Below are positions 53,938-63,550 of a stretch of 64,000 nucleotides of DNA, piece by piece; within the stretch, counting starts at the first letter, position 1; every line of letters begins with the position of its first letter. This stretch comes from an uncultured Duncaniella sp. (GTDB lineage Bacteria; Bacteroidota; Bacteroidia; Bacteroidales; Muribaculaceae), in contig CAJTQR010000003.1 of NCBI GenBank assembly GCA_910578515.1, forward strand, positions 1 through 64,000, written 5' to 3'. Below the pieces are notes generated by a model, which was not told the DNA's origin, ran no database searches, and was given only the letters and a program-made list of their open reading frames with translations. The translations under genes and the position numbers were made by a program.

Positions 53938-54272
53938 TGTATAATCTGGTATAATATTAAAATTCAAGGTGGGGCGTACCCCAATTGGACCCAATCCTAT
54001 AGAAAAGAGCCCAATATCCTTAAAATAATCTGTAAAATTACGAATTTTTCCCTATGCTTCCACCCTCTTGTTTCCATGCGCACCTCTTTTAATATATTTT
54101 AACACACAAAAATCCACTCAGTAAATATCAACGCCATTATTTAAATGCCTCCATTTAATGCAGACCGAGATTTTGCCTTGCAGAAAATCGTCAGGTTGCT
54201 TTTTTAATGGATTTATCTTAACTTTGCAATAGTGGATTATAAATTAAAAAATTTACTTAGTTATTTACAATT
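53938..54272. other. Divergent intergenic region between pdxA and the GH43-like gene
   Basis: No gene is seen. It holds a right-facing promoter (54195-54226) and, near the pdxA start, a small hairpin TGGGG-CGTA-CCCCA at 53970-53983. I could not find a clear left-facing promoter for pdxA; a TAATTTTA near 54030 is the nearest match. Confidence 0.4.
54195..54226 (+). promoter_or_regulatory. Promoter of the secreted GH43-like gene
   Basis: -33 box GTTG at 54195-54198, 20-bp spacer, -7 box TAACTTTG at 54219-54226; leader about 60 nt. Confidence 0.6.
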
Positions 54273-54290
54273 ATGTTTGGAGCAAAAACC

Positions 54291-55904
54291 ATGAAAAAAA
54301 CGGTGCTCTGCGCCATGCTCAGTTGCTTGGGCGGTCAGATGATATGTGCAGCCGCATCCAACGAAGGAGGTTTTAACAAAATTACCAACGATGTGTTTTG
54401 GGACACAACCGATGGCACTCCCATCTATAGTCAAGGGGGAGGAATATTCAAGTTTATCGACCCACTAACCGGCAAACCGAAGTATTATTGGTATGGAGTG
54501 CACTACAAGGAAGCTGAGACATACCGCAAGAATCCTGCCGTAACTATCGAACATAACAATTTTGAGGGAGTAACATGCTACACCTCCACTGACTTGGTAA
54601 ACTGGAAAGCGGAAAATACCGTCCTCACCAAGGAGGAGGTAAACAGCCACGCACGCCCCACGTGGGTAGGACGCATGGGCGTGGCATATATCCCTGAGGC
54701 TAAAATATACGCCATGTTCATACAGCATGGTGCCAAAGTGCTCGTCGCCACATCCGATACTCCGGCTGGAAATTATCGCTGGAGTCATGAGATAGATATG
54801 ACACCAGTCATTGGGACCTCCAACACCGGCGACCAGACAGTATTTACCGACCCTGACACCGGGAAATCATACCTTATCTATTCCTATGGACGCGGGCGTC
54901 ACCGTCAGTATATATCGGAAATAGGCATGAAAGATGGCAAACCCGGACTGCTCGACAGTCATGAGGTTTGCAGCGGTGCAAGCCGTGAGGGCAACTGCAT
55001 GTTCAAGTACAACGGACATTATTATATGGTGGCGTCAAACATTTATGGCTGGGACGGTTCACTGACCTATTATGTGATGTCCGATAATATCTACGGACCT
55101 TACCTACCTGTCAACAATATGCTGGTTATGGCAGGGAGCGAGATGGACTATTCACATGTGTCTCAGACGGGATTCTTCTACACTCTCGAAGGGACAGAGA
55201 AAACTACAGTAATATTCTGCGGTGACCGCTGGGCAGAGTTTGCCGGAAACGGTCTTGGCTATAATCAATGGATGCCACTCTCATTTGATGGCACCACACC
55301 TTATCTCAACTCGCTTTCCTCATGGGAACTGAACGCAACCACTGGAGAGTGGAAAGTGGCAACCGACAACAACTATGTGAAAAATGGAAGCTTTGAAGCA
55401 GACCGACGCACTGTGCCACTCGCTGTGAAACCACGCCAGGATGCTCTGACCGGATGGACCACGGAAGTCATCGAAGGAAATGCCGTGAAAATCGAGGATG
55501 CAGACTCTCCGCAACTCAACTACTTCAACACCGAGGCTGACCGCAAACATGTGATTGGAGAGAAAAGCCTTAACATCTCTGACAAAGTTCCCTTCATCCG
55601 CAATGTATCCCAAGAAATTACCTCAACAGAGTTTGTGGACCTCCCTGACGGCACCTACACCTTGTCAGCAGCAGTGAAGTATACTCCGGGATTCAAGAAA
55701 CTTGACATGTACGCTTCTTGCGGCAATTCTCATTTCATATTCAACATCAATTACAATCTCCCCGCCAACGGACAATGGGGCACCGCCACACTCCACAACA
55801 TCAAAGTGACAGGTGGTAAAGTGACCATAGGCATCTACGCCGAAGGCGAAGCTAACGCCTCCTGCCAAATCGACGACATAACCCTAACCCCCGCAGCCAA
55901 CTAA
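54291..55904 (+). CDS. Secreted GH43-like glycosidase with C-terminal carbohydrate-binding-like domain
   Basis: 538 residues. After a signal peptide (MKKTVLCAMLSCLGGQMICAA), a five-bladed beta-propeller is seen (TPIYSQGGGIFKF, YYWYGVHY, CYTSTDLVNWK, ARPTWVGRMGVAYIP, DQTVFTDPDTGKSYLIYSYGRG split by loops, SREGNCMFKYNGHYYMVAS). This resembles the GH43_24-type (exo-beta-1,3-galactanase) group, in which the usual Asp base is not conserved. From about residue 370 a galactose-binding-like beta-sandwich follows (YVKNGSFEADRR). Its substrate may be arabinogalactan; not certain. It has its own promoter and no SusC/SusD beside it. Confidence 0.78.
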   Translation: MKKTVLCAMLSCLGGQMICAAASNEGGFNKITNDVFWDTTDGTPIYSQGGGIFKFIDPLTGKPKYYWYGVHYKEAETYRKNPAVTIEHNNFEGVTCYTSTDLVNWKAENTVLTKEEVNSHARPTWVGRMGVAYIPEAKIYAMFIQHGAKVLVATSDTPAGNYRWSHEIDMTPVIGTSNTGDQTVFTDPDTGKSYLIYSYGRGRHRQYISEIGMKDGKPGLLDSHEVCSGASREGNCMFKYNGHYYMVASNIYGWDGSLTYYVMSDNIYGPYLPVNNMLVMAGSEMDYSHVSQTGFFYTLEGTEKTTVIFCGDRWAEFAGNGLGYNQWMPLSFDGTTPYLNSLSSWELNATTGEWKVATDNNYVKNGSFEADRRTVPLAVKPRQDALTGWTTEVIEGNAVKIEDADSPQLNYFNTEADRKHVIGEKSLNISDKVPFIRNVSQEITSTEFVDLPDGTYTLSAAVKYTPGFKKLDMYASCGNSHFIFNINYNLPANGQWGTATLHNIKVTGGKVTIGIYAEGEANASCQIDDITLTPAAN

Positions 55905-56010
55905 ACAGTAATCAAAATTATTATAATTACGGGAAACAGATGATTTGCACCTGCTACTTTATGAGGCTGTATCTGAATCTTCTGCATCTATCCCGACACT
56001 TGCAAAATAA

Positions 56011-56044
56011 AAAATCGTGAGGACGATTAAGTCTTCACGATTTT
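56011..56044. terminator. Bidirectional terminator between GH43-like gene and yebC
   Basis: AAAATCGTGAGGAC (56011-56024) pairs with GTCTTCACGATTTT (56031-56044) with one G-T pair, flanked by A- and T-runs. Confidence 0.85.
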
Positions 56045-56089
56045 TTATTTAGGAATAATATATCTACAGTTTGAAAGATATCACGTATT

Positions 56090-56821
56090 TTAGTCCTCTT
56101 TCATATTGTGGAATACGTTCTGAACATCCTCATCCTCTTCGATTTTCTCAAGGAGTTTCTCGATAGCAGCACGCTGCTCCTCGGTCACTTCTTTGAGGTC
56201 GTTGGGGATACGTTCAAATTCTGATGAAATAATCTCGAAGCCATTATCCTCAAGATACTTCTGGATATTGGAATACTCCTCGAAAGCACCATAGAGTACT
56301 ATCTGCTCGTTTCCATCCTCATCCTCATCATGACCAAGTTCATCCACACCGTAGTCGATAAGTTCGAGTTCAAGGTCCTCAAGGCTGATGCCATCCTTGG
56401 GCTGGATTTTGAACACGCTCTTATGGTCAAAAAGGAATGTCAGTGAGCCCTGTGTGCCAAGTGTGCCGCCATGCTTGGTAAAGTAGGAACGTACATTGGC
56501 AACGGTACGGGTATTGTTGTCGGTAGCAGCCTCAACAAAGATAGCGATGCCGTGGGGTCCATATCCCTCATAAGTGATTTCCTTGTAATCGCCGGCATCC
56601 TTATCGGTAGCCTTCTTAATAGCGCGTTCAACGGTATCCTTAGGCATATTGGCAGCCTTGGCATTCTGCATAAGCGCACGCAGACGGGGGTTAGTGGAAG
56701 GGTCAGGACCGCCAGCTTTGGCAGCGATAGTGATTTCCTTACCTATGCGGGTAAATGTACGTGACATGTTACCCCAACGTTTAAGTTTTCTTGCTTTACG
56801 GTATTCAAATGCTCTTCCCAT
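56090..56821 (-). CDS. YebC/PmpR-family protein
   Basis: 243 residues, starting with the family signature MGRAFEYRKARKLKRW, then KEITIAAKAGGPDPSTNPRLR-type sequence and NMPKDTVERAIKKA. YebC proteins were long described as transcription regulators and have more recently been linked to ribosome function at proline stretches. The C-terminal domain is acidic (IEEDEDVQNVFHNM). Separated from pheT by 73 bp, in the same direction. Confidence 0.94.
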   Translation of the reverse strand: MGRAFEYRKARKLKRWGNMSRTFTRIGKEITIAAKAGGPDPSTNPRLRALMQNAKAANMPKDTVERAIKKATDKDAGDYKEITYEGYGPHGIAIFVEAATDNNTRTVANVRSYFTKHGGTLGTQGSLTFLFDHKSVFKIQPKDGISLEDLELELIDYGVDELGHDEDEDGNEQIVLYGAFEEYSNIQKYLEDNGFEIISSEFERIPNDLKEVTEEQRAAIEKLLEKIEEDEDVQNVFHNMKED

Positions 56822-56894
56822 GGTGAAGTATGAATATTGTGAGTAAGTATATTTATTTGTTTATATTAATCATGAGTTTTATGTCAGTTCGAGG

Positions 56895-59360
56895 TCATCG
56901 CAGTTCGGCATTGAGCTTCTTCTTGAGATTGGCAATCACCTTGTTCATCACTGCCTCAATCTGCTTGTCCTGAAGAGTCTTTTCCTCATCCTGAAGGGTT
57001 AGAGCAATCGCATACGACTTCTTCCCTTCCGGCAGATTCTTCCCTTCGTAAACGTCAAAGAGAGTCACATCCTTAAGCAGACGGCGTTCACTCTCGCGCA
57101 CGGTAGCTTCAACCTCAGCCATTGTCACCGCCTTGTCGAGAAGGAGGGCGAGGTCACGCTTAACAGGCATTGTCTTGGCAAGCGCGCGGTAGGTCACACT
57201 CTTCTTGCGGGCAAGTCCCACGAGTGTATGCCAGTCAAACTCAGCGAAAAGCACCTCTTGCTTGATATCAAACTTGGATAGAAGTTTCTTTGACACAATG
57301 CCAAGTGAGCCGAGCTTCTTGCCTGAGCGTGTAGCCACATCAAGCGATGCTGCATAAAATTCACCGGCACCTTTGGTGAGCTTAAGCTCGGCGGGGAGAA
57401 TACCAAGACGGGCAAAAATATTAGCGACCACAGCCTTGAGGTCATAAATAGTGACAGGCTGCTCCTGACGTGCCCAGTTTCCCGGACGGAAAGCGCCGGT
57501 CATCCACAATGCCAGACGAGACTGCTCTTTGTAGGGGGCAAGCACATTTTCAGCAGTAGCCTCCACATCGGGGTTAAAGAAATAGACGTTGCCGAACTCA
57601 AACATTGACACATCGCCTGTCTTACGGTTGATGTTATGACTGAGCGACTCCAGACCACCAAATATGAGCGACTGGCGCATCACATTAAGGTCATTGCTGA
57701 GCGGATTGAGGAGTTTCACGCAGTGTGATGCGGGATACTCTTCCAAATCAGCATAGTAAGCCTCGGCTGTGAGAGAATTGTTAAGGATTTCATTGAAACC
57801 CTCACCGCATAGCTGCTCGCTCACAAGATTGCGGAGAGTGTTGTCCTCATCCTCGAATGATTTATATGATAGCGCCGACTGAACAGTATCGCTGATTTCC
57901 ACATTGTTATAACCGTAGATACGGAGCACATCCTCAACCACATCACAGGGTCGTGTCACATCCACGCGGTAAGTGGGGACCTTCATCACCACCTTCTCGG
58001 CATCAATGGAAAGAATCTCCATCTCAAGTGACTTGAGGATTGCCACCACAGTATCGGCCGGAATTTCCTTGCCCACAAGACGATTCAGGTAGTCAAAACC
58101 GAGAGTCACCTCTGCAGGAAGAATTTCAACCGGATAGTTGTCACAAAGCGGACCGCAAATTTCACCACCAGCAAGTTCCTTAACCATAAGTGCTGCGAGT
58201 TTGAGCACATAGAGGGTATTGTTGGGGTCAACGCCGCGTTCGAATCGGAATGATGAATCAGTGTTTAAACCATGACGACGGGCTGTCTTGCGAACTGAAG
58301 TGGGATTGAAATAGGCGCTTTCAAGAAATACCGAAGTGGTTTGCTCGGTCACACCTGAATCCAGACCGCCAAACACACCGGCTATACACATCGGCTCCTT
58401 CTCATTGCATATCATCAGGTCGCGAGAGTCAAGAGTATGCTCCACACCGTCAAGAGTAACGAACTTCTCACCTTGATTGGCATTTTTAACAACAATCTTA
58501 CCACCTGCTATCTTATCCACATCAAAGCAATGGAGAGGCTGCCCCATGCCATGCAGAAGATAGTTGGTAATGTCGACAATATTGTTAATTGGTCGCAGAC
58601 CGATGGTTGAGAGCGCATCTTTAAGCCATTGGGGAGATTCCTTAACGGTGACATTCTTGACAGTAACACCAGTATAGCGAGGACATGCCTCGGTGTTCTC
58701 TACCTCGACAGCCACTCCTCCTTCAGGAGTCTCAACCTTGAAGCCATCCACCTCAGGACGATGAAGCTGGGAAGCTTTGGCATGCTGACCCATCCATGCG
58801 GCAAGGTCTCGAGCCACACCATAGTGTGAGGCAGCATCAATTCGGTTTGGAGTCAAATCCACCTCCAACAGATAGTCGGAAGTCAGACCGAAGTATTCTG
58901 CGGCCGGTGTGCCGGGCTTAACCTCAGAGTCAATCACAATGATACCATCGTGTGAATTGCCCACACCAATCTCATCCTCGGCGCAAATCATGCCGAACGA
59001 CTCTGTGCCACGGATTTTTGATTTCTTAATCATAAACTCCTCGTCGCCGCTGTAAAGGGTGGTACCTACGGTCGCTACCACTACAGTCTGTCCGGCAGCC
59101 ACATTGGGAGCACCACATACGATTTGTGTAGGCTCACCATTACCAAGGTCCACAGTGGTGATGTGGAGATGGTCGCTGTTGGGGTGGTCAACACATGTGA
59201 GGACTTTACCAATCACAATGCCACGCAGACCGCCGCGTATTGACTCAACCTCCTCTACCGAGCCTGTCTCAAGCCCTATCGATGTAAGGGCTGCCGCAAG
59301 CTGGTCGGGCGTAAGGTCAAAATCAAGATATTTTTTTAGCCAGTTATATGAAATATTCAT
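56895..59360 (-). CDS. pheT: Phenylalanyl-tRNA synthetase beta subunit
   Basis: Forms the (alpha-beta)2 enzyme that charges tRNA-Phe. Domains in order: MNISYNWLKKYLDFDLT start, EMAP-like tRNA-binding domain (about 40-150), B3/B4 editing region (about 210-370), B5 domain (about 405-475), catalytic-like core, and the C-terminal FDX-ACB anticodon domain (YRALAKTMPVKRDLALLLD). 821 residues, the normal length. pheS is not in the window. A -7-like TAATTTTG at 59411-59404 lies 45 bp upstream. Confidence 0.96.
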   Translation of the reverse strand: MNISYNWLKKYLDFDLTPDQLAAALTSIGLETGSVEEVESIRGGLRGIVIGKVLTCVDHPNSDHLHITTVDLGNGEPTQIVCGAPNVAAGQTVVVATVGTTLYSGDEEFMIKKSKIRGTESFGMICAEDEIGVGNSHDGIIVIDSEVKPGTPAAEYFGLTSDYLLEVDLTPNRIDAASHYGVARDLAAWMGQHAKASQLHRPEVDGFKVETPEGGVAVEVENTEACPRYTGVTVKNVTVKESPQWLKDALSTIGLRPINNIVDITNYLLHGMGQPLHCFDVDKIAGGKIVVKNANQGEKFVTLDGVEHTLDSRDLMICNEKEPMCIAGVFGGLDSGVTEQTTSVFLESAYFNPTSVRKTARRHGLNTDSSFRFERGVDPNNTLYVLKLAALMVKELAGGEICGPLCDNYPVEILPAEVTLGFDYLNRLVGKEIPADTVVAILKSLEMEILSIDAEKVVMKVPTYRVDVTRPCDVVEDVLRIYGYNNVEISDTVQSALSYKSFEDEDNTLRNLVSEQLCGEGFNEILNNSLTAEAYYADLEEYPASHCVKLLNPLSNDLNVMRQSLIFGGLESLSHNINRKTGDVSMFEFGNVYFFNPDVEATAENVLAPYKEQSRLALWMTGAFRPGNWARQEQPVTIYDLKAVVANIFARLGILPAELKLTKGAGEFYAASLDVATRSGKKLGSLGIVSKKLLSKFDIKQEVLFAEFDWHTLVGLARKKSVTYRALAKTMPVKRDLALLLDKAVTMAEVEATVRESERRLLKDVTLFDVYEGKNLPEGKKSYAIALTLQDEEKTLQDKQIEAVMNKVIANLKKKLNAELR

Positions 59361-59666
59361 GAGAATGATTGATTTTTATTCTTTTTCAAGCTCTTTCAGC
59401 TTGCAAAATTACAAATAATCAGCCATATTACATATTTTTTCAATTGAAATTTCCACATACTATAAAAATCATCCCTGCTCTTGGATAATTAGATAATAAA
59501 CCGTTGAACTTCTTATATATTTTGTTTTTGCATGCGAAACTACAAAAATGACGCAACTTGATTATTCATAAATTAAGAACTAAAACAAAAACTGACCGGC
59601 ATACAGCCTTATGATGTATGCCGGTCGGTTATATACGTTCCTCTTTAACAGCAAAAAGGAGTCTTA
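59361..59666. other. Intergenic region between pheT and mrp
   Basis: AT-rich, no gene. It contains the likely -7 box of pheT (59404-59411, minus strand) and the mrp terminator (59594-59626). Confidence 0.4.
59594..59626 (-). terminator. Terminator of the sufE-trmB-mrp operon
   Basis: A 12-bp perfect stem (GACCGGCATACA at 59594-59605 with its complement at 59615-59626), 40 bp after the mrp stop, followed on the minus strand by AGTTTTTGTTTT. Confidence 0.82.
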
Positions 59667-60764
59667 TCAGTGTTTAAGTTCTACCTTGGTGGTAGGAGGC
59701 AGGGTTGAATTACGGTCAGCAACCGCATCCACCACCTCATGAGCGAGGTGAGCGAAAGCATGTCCGGTGATAGTATCAGTCATAGCTATCGGCTCGCCAT
59801 GGTCGCCGCTGTCAGCTATAGACGCAACCAAAGGAATTTGCGCCAATAAACGCACTCCGAGCTTTTCAGCCAATTTCACAGCGCCCTCTTTTCCAAATAT
59901 ATAATAGCGTTCATCAGGATGCTCCGCAGGGGTAAAGTAAGCCATATTCTCTACAATGCCGAGGATGGGTACATTAACCTTATCCTCCATAAACATTGCA
60001 ATACCCTTACGTGCATCAGCAAGAGCAACCTCCTGTGGAGTGGAGACGATAACCACACCGGTCAGACCGAGAGTCTGCACCAAAGTGAGATGTATATCAC
60101 TGGTGCCCGGGGGCATATCAATGACAAAATAATCCAGCTCACCCCAGTCAGCATCCGATATAAGTTGTTTGAGCGCATTTGACGCCATGCTGCCACGCCA
60201 AAGCACCGCCTTATCCTTATCCACCACAAAACCGATGGAAAGGAGCTTCACTCCATAACGCTCTATAGGTATGATAAGCTGACGTCCGTCCACATCATGA
60301 ATGTAGAGCTGCTCATCTTCAATACCAAACATTTTCGGCACCGACGGTCCGAAAATATCGGCATCAAGCAGACCCACCTTGTAGCCCTCGCGGGCAAGTG
60401 CAACGGCAAGATTGGCGGCAACAGTCGACTTACCTACACCACCTTTGCCTGACGCCACACCAATTATATTCTTTACTCCTGGAAGCACCGGGGCATCCTT
60501 TGGAGCGGCAGGGCGACGAGAGACAACATTTACTGTTACCTTTACTTCAGGAGATATGTAGGTATGGATAGCAGTCTCGGCAGCCTTCACCATTGACTTG
60601 ATGAAAGGGTCGGTAGGCTTGTCAAATATAAGGCTGAAGCTCACCGAATCGCCATCAATCCGGATATCATCCTCAACCATTTCTGCCTCAATGAGATTCT
60701 TACCGTTACCAGGGTAACGGACAGTCTGGAGCGCATCTGTAATAAGCGCGGGATATAGTTGCAT
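59667..60764 (-). CDS. Mrp/NBP35-family iron-sulfur cluster carrier (ApbC)
   Basis: A P-loop ATPase that carries and delivers Fe-S clusters. The N-terminal MIP18-like (DUF59) domain (1-~90) precedes the deviant Walker A GKGGVGKST (106-114), DADIFGPSVP, and IDMPPGTSDIHLT. The CxxC cluster-binding motif of many Mrp proteins is not seen; the Bacteroidetes form here has ENMAYFTPAEHPDERYYIFG-like sequence instead (read ENMAYFTPAEHP). Together with the upstream sufE-like gene this suggests an Fe-S function. Confidence 0.93.
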   Translation of the reverse strand: MQLYPALITDALQTVRYPGNGKNLIEAEMVEDDIRIDGDSVSFSLIFDKPTDPFIKSMVKAAETAIHTYISPEVKVTVNVVSRRPAAPKDAPVLPGVKNIIGVASGKGGVGKSTVAANLAVALAREGYKVGLLDADIFGPSVPKMFGIEDEQLYIHDVDGRQLIIPIERYGVKLLSIGFVVDKDKAVLWRGSMASNALKQLISDADWGELDYFVIDMPPGTSDIHLTLVQTLGLTGVVIVSTPQEVALADARKGIAMFMEDKVNVPILGIVENMAYFTPAEHPDERYYIFGKEGAVKLAEKLGVRLLAQIPLVASIADSGDHGEPIAMTDTITGHAFAHLAHEVVDAVADRNSTLPPTTKVELKH

Positions 60765-60797
60765 AGTAGGACTTTTTTTATTCAGTTAATAAGAATG

Positions 60798-61562
60798 TTA
60801 CAGGTTATTCAGCTCGCCTGACTGGAGCACCCCACGTCCGAATGAACGGTAAGTATCAGGTTCAATCTCCACCTCCGGTTCTGTCAGGACAACCCCTTCA
60901 GGAATTGACCACGACACATATTTACTCGGGATTCCACGGGCAAGCCACTGCTGCTCATAGAAGGTCTTGATAGGAGGTACAATGCCGGCATACTCTGTGC
61001 CATATATATCATCCGTGGCACCTTTTGGCGTGATACCGTTGTGGCGCAGCATCTCGGTGGTATAGGTATATAGAAACGGACTGTCTGTCTTGAGATGTAT
61101 GGTACCATCAGGTGCGAGGACCTTGCGGTATATATCAAGGAAGTGAGTTCCGGTGAGGCGCTTGTTAACCTTTTTCATCTGCGGGTCAGGGAAAGTAATC
61201 CATATTTCCGACACCTCGCCAGGGGCAAAAAACGATTCCAGCAGATGGATTGATGTACGCAGAAATGCCACATTATCCATACCTGCTTCCTCAGCTTCCT
61301 TAGCTCCGGTCCACATACGCGCACCCTTGATATCGATGCCTATAAAATTTTTGTCGGGATACAGGCGACCCAGACCTACGGCATACTCACCCTTTCCGCA
61401 CCCAAGCTCAAGGACTATAGGATTGGAATTATGGAATACATCAGCACCCCAACGCCCTTTGAGGGGGCATTCTACTTGCTCCTTCAACACATTGAACGGA
61501 TACTGATGGACACACTTCAGTGTCTCCATCTCCGCAAATTTCTTAAGCTTGTTTTTTCCCAT
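60798..61562 (-). CDS. trmB: tRNA (guanine-N7-)-methyltransferase TrmB
   Basis: Methylates G46 in the tRNA variable loop using S-adenosylmethionine. SAM site LELGCGKGEYAVGL, acidic strand FIGIDIKGARM, and the TrmB signature IWITFPDPQMKKVNKRL (Asp-Pro) are present. 254 residues, with a C-terminal extension typical of Bacteroidetes. Between sufE-like and mrp genes, all in one direction. Confidence 0.95.
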   Translation of the reverse strand: MGKNKLKKFAEMETLKCVHQYPFNVLKEQVECPLKGRWGADVFHNSNPIVLELGCGKGEYAVGLGRLYPDKNFIGIDIKGARMWTGAKEAEEAGMDNVAFLRTSIHLLESFFAPGEVSEIWITFPDPQMKKVNKRLTGTHFLDIYRKVLAPDGTIHLKTDSPFLYTYTTEMLRHNGITPKGATDDIYGTEYAGIVPPIKTFYEQQWLARGIPSKYVSWSIPEGVVLTEPEVEIEPDTYRSFGRGVLQSGELNNL

Positions 61563-61580
61563 GATTAAATCAATGATTCG

Positions 61581-62018
61581 TTAAGCCTTGGCGGCATCCT
61601 GCTGAGCCTTGAACGCCATGGCATAAAGGCGCATCTGCTTCACCATGGCAAGAAGACCGTTGGAGCGAGTAGGTGAAAGATGCTCAGAAAGACCTATGGC
61701 ATCAATGAAGTGGAGGTCCGATTTGAGGATATCCTCAGGAGTCTGATTGTCGAGCACCTGGATTAAAAGCGAAATAATCCCCTTCACTATTATTGCATCG
61801 GAGTCGGCTGTGTAATGCACCTTCCCTTCGGGCGTAAGCTCTGCATTGAGCCACACACGACTTTGACATCCCTCTATGAGATGGTCGGGTGTCTTATATT
61901 GTTCGGCAATCTCTGGAAGGTTATTGCCAAGGTCTATTATCATGGCATAACGGTCCATCCAGTCATCAACCTCTGAAAACTCATCAATAATATCCTGCTG
62001 TATTTCGTCGATAGTCAT
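61581..62018 (-). CDS. sufE: SufE-family sulfur acceptor protein
   Basis: Accepts sulfur from a cysteine desulfurase (SufS) for Fe-S cluster assembly. The reactive Cys lies in LIEGCQSRVWL (about residue 50) and the C-terminal LSPTRSNGLLAMVKQMR is characteristic. 145 residues. First gene of the operon, with a consensus promoter at 62080-62110. Confidence 0.93.
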   Translation of the reverse strand: MTIDEIQQDIIDEFSEVDDWMDRYAMIIDLGNNLPEIAEQYKTPDHLIEGCQSRVWLNAELTPEGKVHYTADSDAIIVKGIISLLIQVLDNQTPEDILKSDLHFIDAIGLSEHLSPTRSNGLLAMVKQMRLYAMAFKAQQDAAKA

Positions 62019-62079
62019 AACTGATATATCTGATTATATTTTTATATAGTCACGGTCATATTTAGCCGCTTAATTCTTG

Positions 62080-62110
62080 CAAAGGTAATACATTTAACCC
62101 GTATTTCAAA
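62080..62110 (-). promoter_or_regulatory. Promoter of the sufE-trmB-mrp operon
   Basis: Minus-strand TTTG at 62110-62107, 19-bp spacer, TACCTTTG at 62087-62080; full consensus match. Confidence 0.72.
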
Positions 62111-62132
62111 TTCCACACTTGATAACTTTTTG

Positions 62133-62140
62133 TATTTTTG
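62133..62140 (+). promoter_or_regulatory. -7 box immediately before the alpha/beta hydrolase start
   Basis: TATTTTTG at 62133-62140, only four bases from the ATG at 62145. If used, the message would be leaderless. No -33 TTTG is seen at the right distance. Confidence 0.3.
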
Positions 62141-62144
62141 CAGA

Positions 62145-63515
62145 ATGAAAAATCTGTTTGTCTTCATTATATTGGCACTGCTGTCAGAGACGGCGGTCCA
62201 GGCCAAGGATATTATCTCAGGTGATTGGAACGGCGAGCTTAAAGTCTCTCCACAAATATCACTTAAAATAGTGTTCCACTTTTCCAGCGCGCCCGATGGA
62301 ACACCGGCAGCAACCATGGATTCACCCAACCAGGGAGCCTACGGTATTCCGTGCGAGGTCTCATTCCTATCCACCGATTCAGTCAGCCTTATGGTAAAAC
62401 AAATCGGGATGTCGTATGTTGCACACATGCATGACGGAAACCTGTCCGGCACATTCCGCCAGAGTCCAATGACCGCACCTCTAACCCTCATGCCGGGCAC
62501 GATAGCAATGCGCCGACCTCAATCGCCGCAACCACCCTACCCCTATACCACCACCGAGGTCATCTTCACCACTCCAGCAGCCGGAGCCATGCTTGCCGGC
62601 ACGCTTACCATCCCAGAGAACGCCACCGACACCACGCCTGTGGTACTGATGGTTACCGGAAGCGGTCAGCAGAACCGCGATGAGGAGGTGTTCAATCACA
62701 AACCATTTGCTGTCATAGCTGACCATCTTGCCAGACATGGCATAGCTTCACTGCGCTACGATGACCGAGGCTTTGGTGCATCATCAGGGGATGCCACCGC
62801 TGCCACCACACGCGATTTCGCCTTGGATGCAAAAGCGGGCCTGGAATATCTACGGTCTCTGAAACAGTTTGGAAAAACAGGTGTGCTCGGACATAGTGAA
62901 GGGGCTATGATAGCATTCATGCTCGGCAGCAACAGCGACAAAGACCTTTCGTCCAATCCCGATTTCATAGTGGCGCTCGGAGCACCATCAGTACAGGGCG
63001 ATACCATCCTTGCCGACCAGAGCGCCACTCTGCTCCGCATGAGCGGAGTACCGCAGGATATTGTCGATGATTACTATTCAACCGTCATATCACTCTACCG
63101 AACATACACAAGCTCAGGCAAAGATGCTGCACGAAAACAAATCGGGGAACTGTGCGCCAATTGGGAGAACAATCCTATCCGCGCTAAATTAAAAGCCAAT
63201 CTCTACAAAATTACCGATGTTATAAATCCGTGGATAAGCTATTTTATCTCTACCGCTCCCGATGAATTTATCAGCGGTGCAAAGTGCCCTGTGTTTGTGG
63301 CTTTGGGGAGCAAAGACACACAGATAAATCCACACCTCAACATGCCGAAAATGCAGCATCTTGCTCCGGACGCCACAGTAAAGCTGTATGATGGCTTGAA
63401 CCATATCTTCCAGCATGCCAACACTGGCGCCGTGCAGGAATATGCCGTCATTGAGGAGACCATCTCCCCTGAACTCCTCTCCGACATCAGTAAATTCATC
63501 TCAACAATACGATGA
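62145..63515 (+). CDS. Secreted alpha/beta-hydrolase
   Basis: 457 residues with signal peptide (cleavage near AVQA, residue 20), an N-terminal beta-domain of about 110 residues and an alpha/beta-hydrolase with nucleophile Ser251 in LGHSEGAM, an Asp in LGSKDTQ and His in GLNHIFQHA. It looks like the secreted esterase/dipeptidyl-peptidase-like hydrolases common in Bacteroidales; substrate unknown. Start ATG 62145 fits the signal peptide better than the TTG at 62130. Divergent from sufE. Confidence 0.88.
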   Translation: MKNLFVFIILALLSETAVQAKDIISGDWNGELKVSPQISLKIVFHFSSAPDGTPAATMDSPNQGAYGIPCEVSFLSTDSVSLMVKQIGMSYVAHMHDGNLSGTFRQSPMTAPLTLMPGTIAMRRPQSPQPPYPYTTTEVIFTTPAAGAMLAGTLTIPENATDTTPVVLMVTGSGQQNRDEEVFNHKPFAVIADHLARHGIASLRYDDRGFGASSGDATAATTRDFALDAKAGLEYLRSLKQFGKTGVLGHSEGAMIAFMLGSNSDKDLSSNPDFIVALGAPSVQGDTILADQSATLLRMSGVPQDIVDDYYSTVISLYRTYTSSGKDAARKQIGELCANWENNPIRAKLKANLYKITDVINPWISYFISTAPDEFISGAKCPVFVALGSKDTQINPHLNMPKMQHLAPDATVKLYDGLNHIFQHANTGAVQEYAVIEETISPELLSDISKFISTIR

Positions 63516-63550
63516 TAAGGAGGGAGACTGTTTGAACAGATGCAGCCCTA

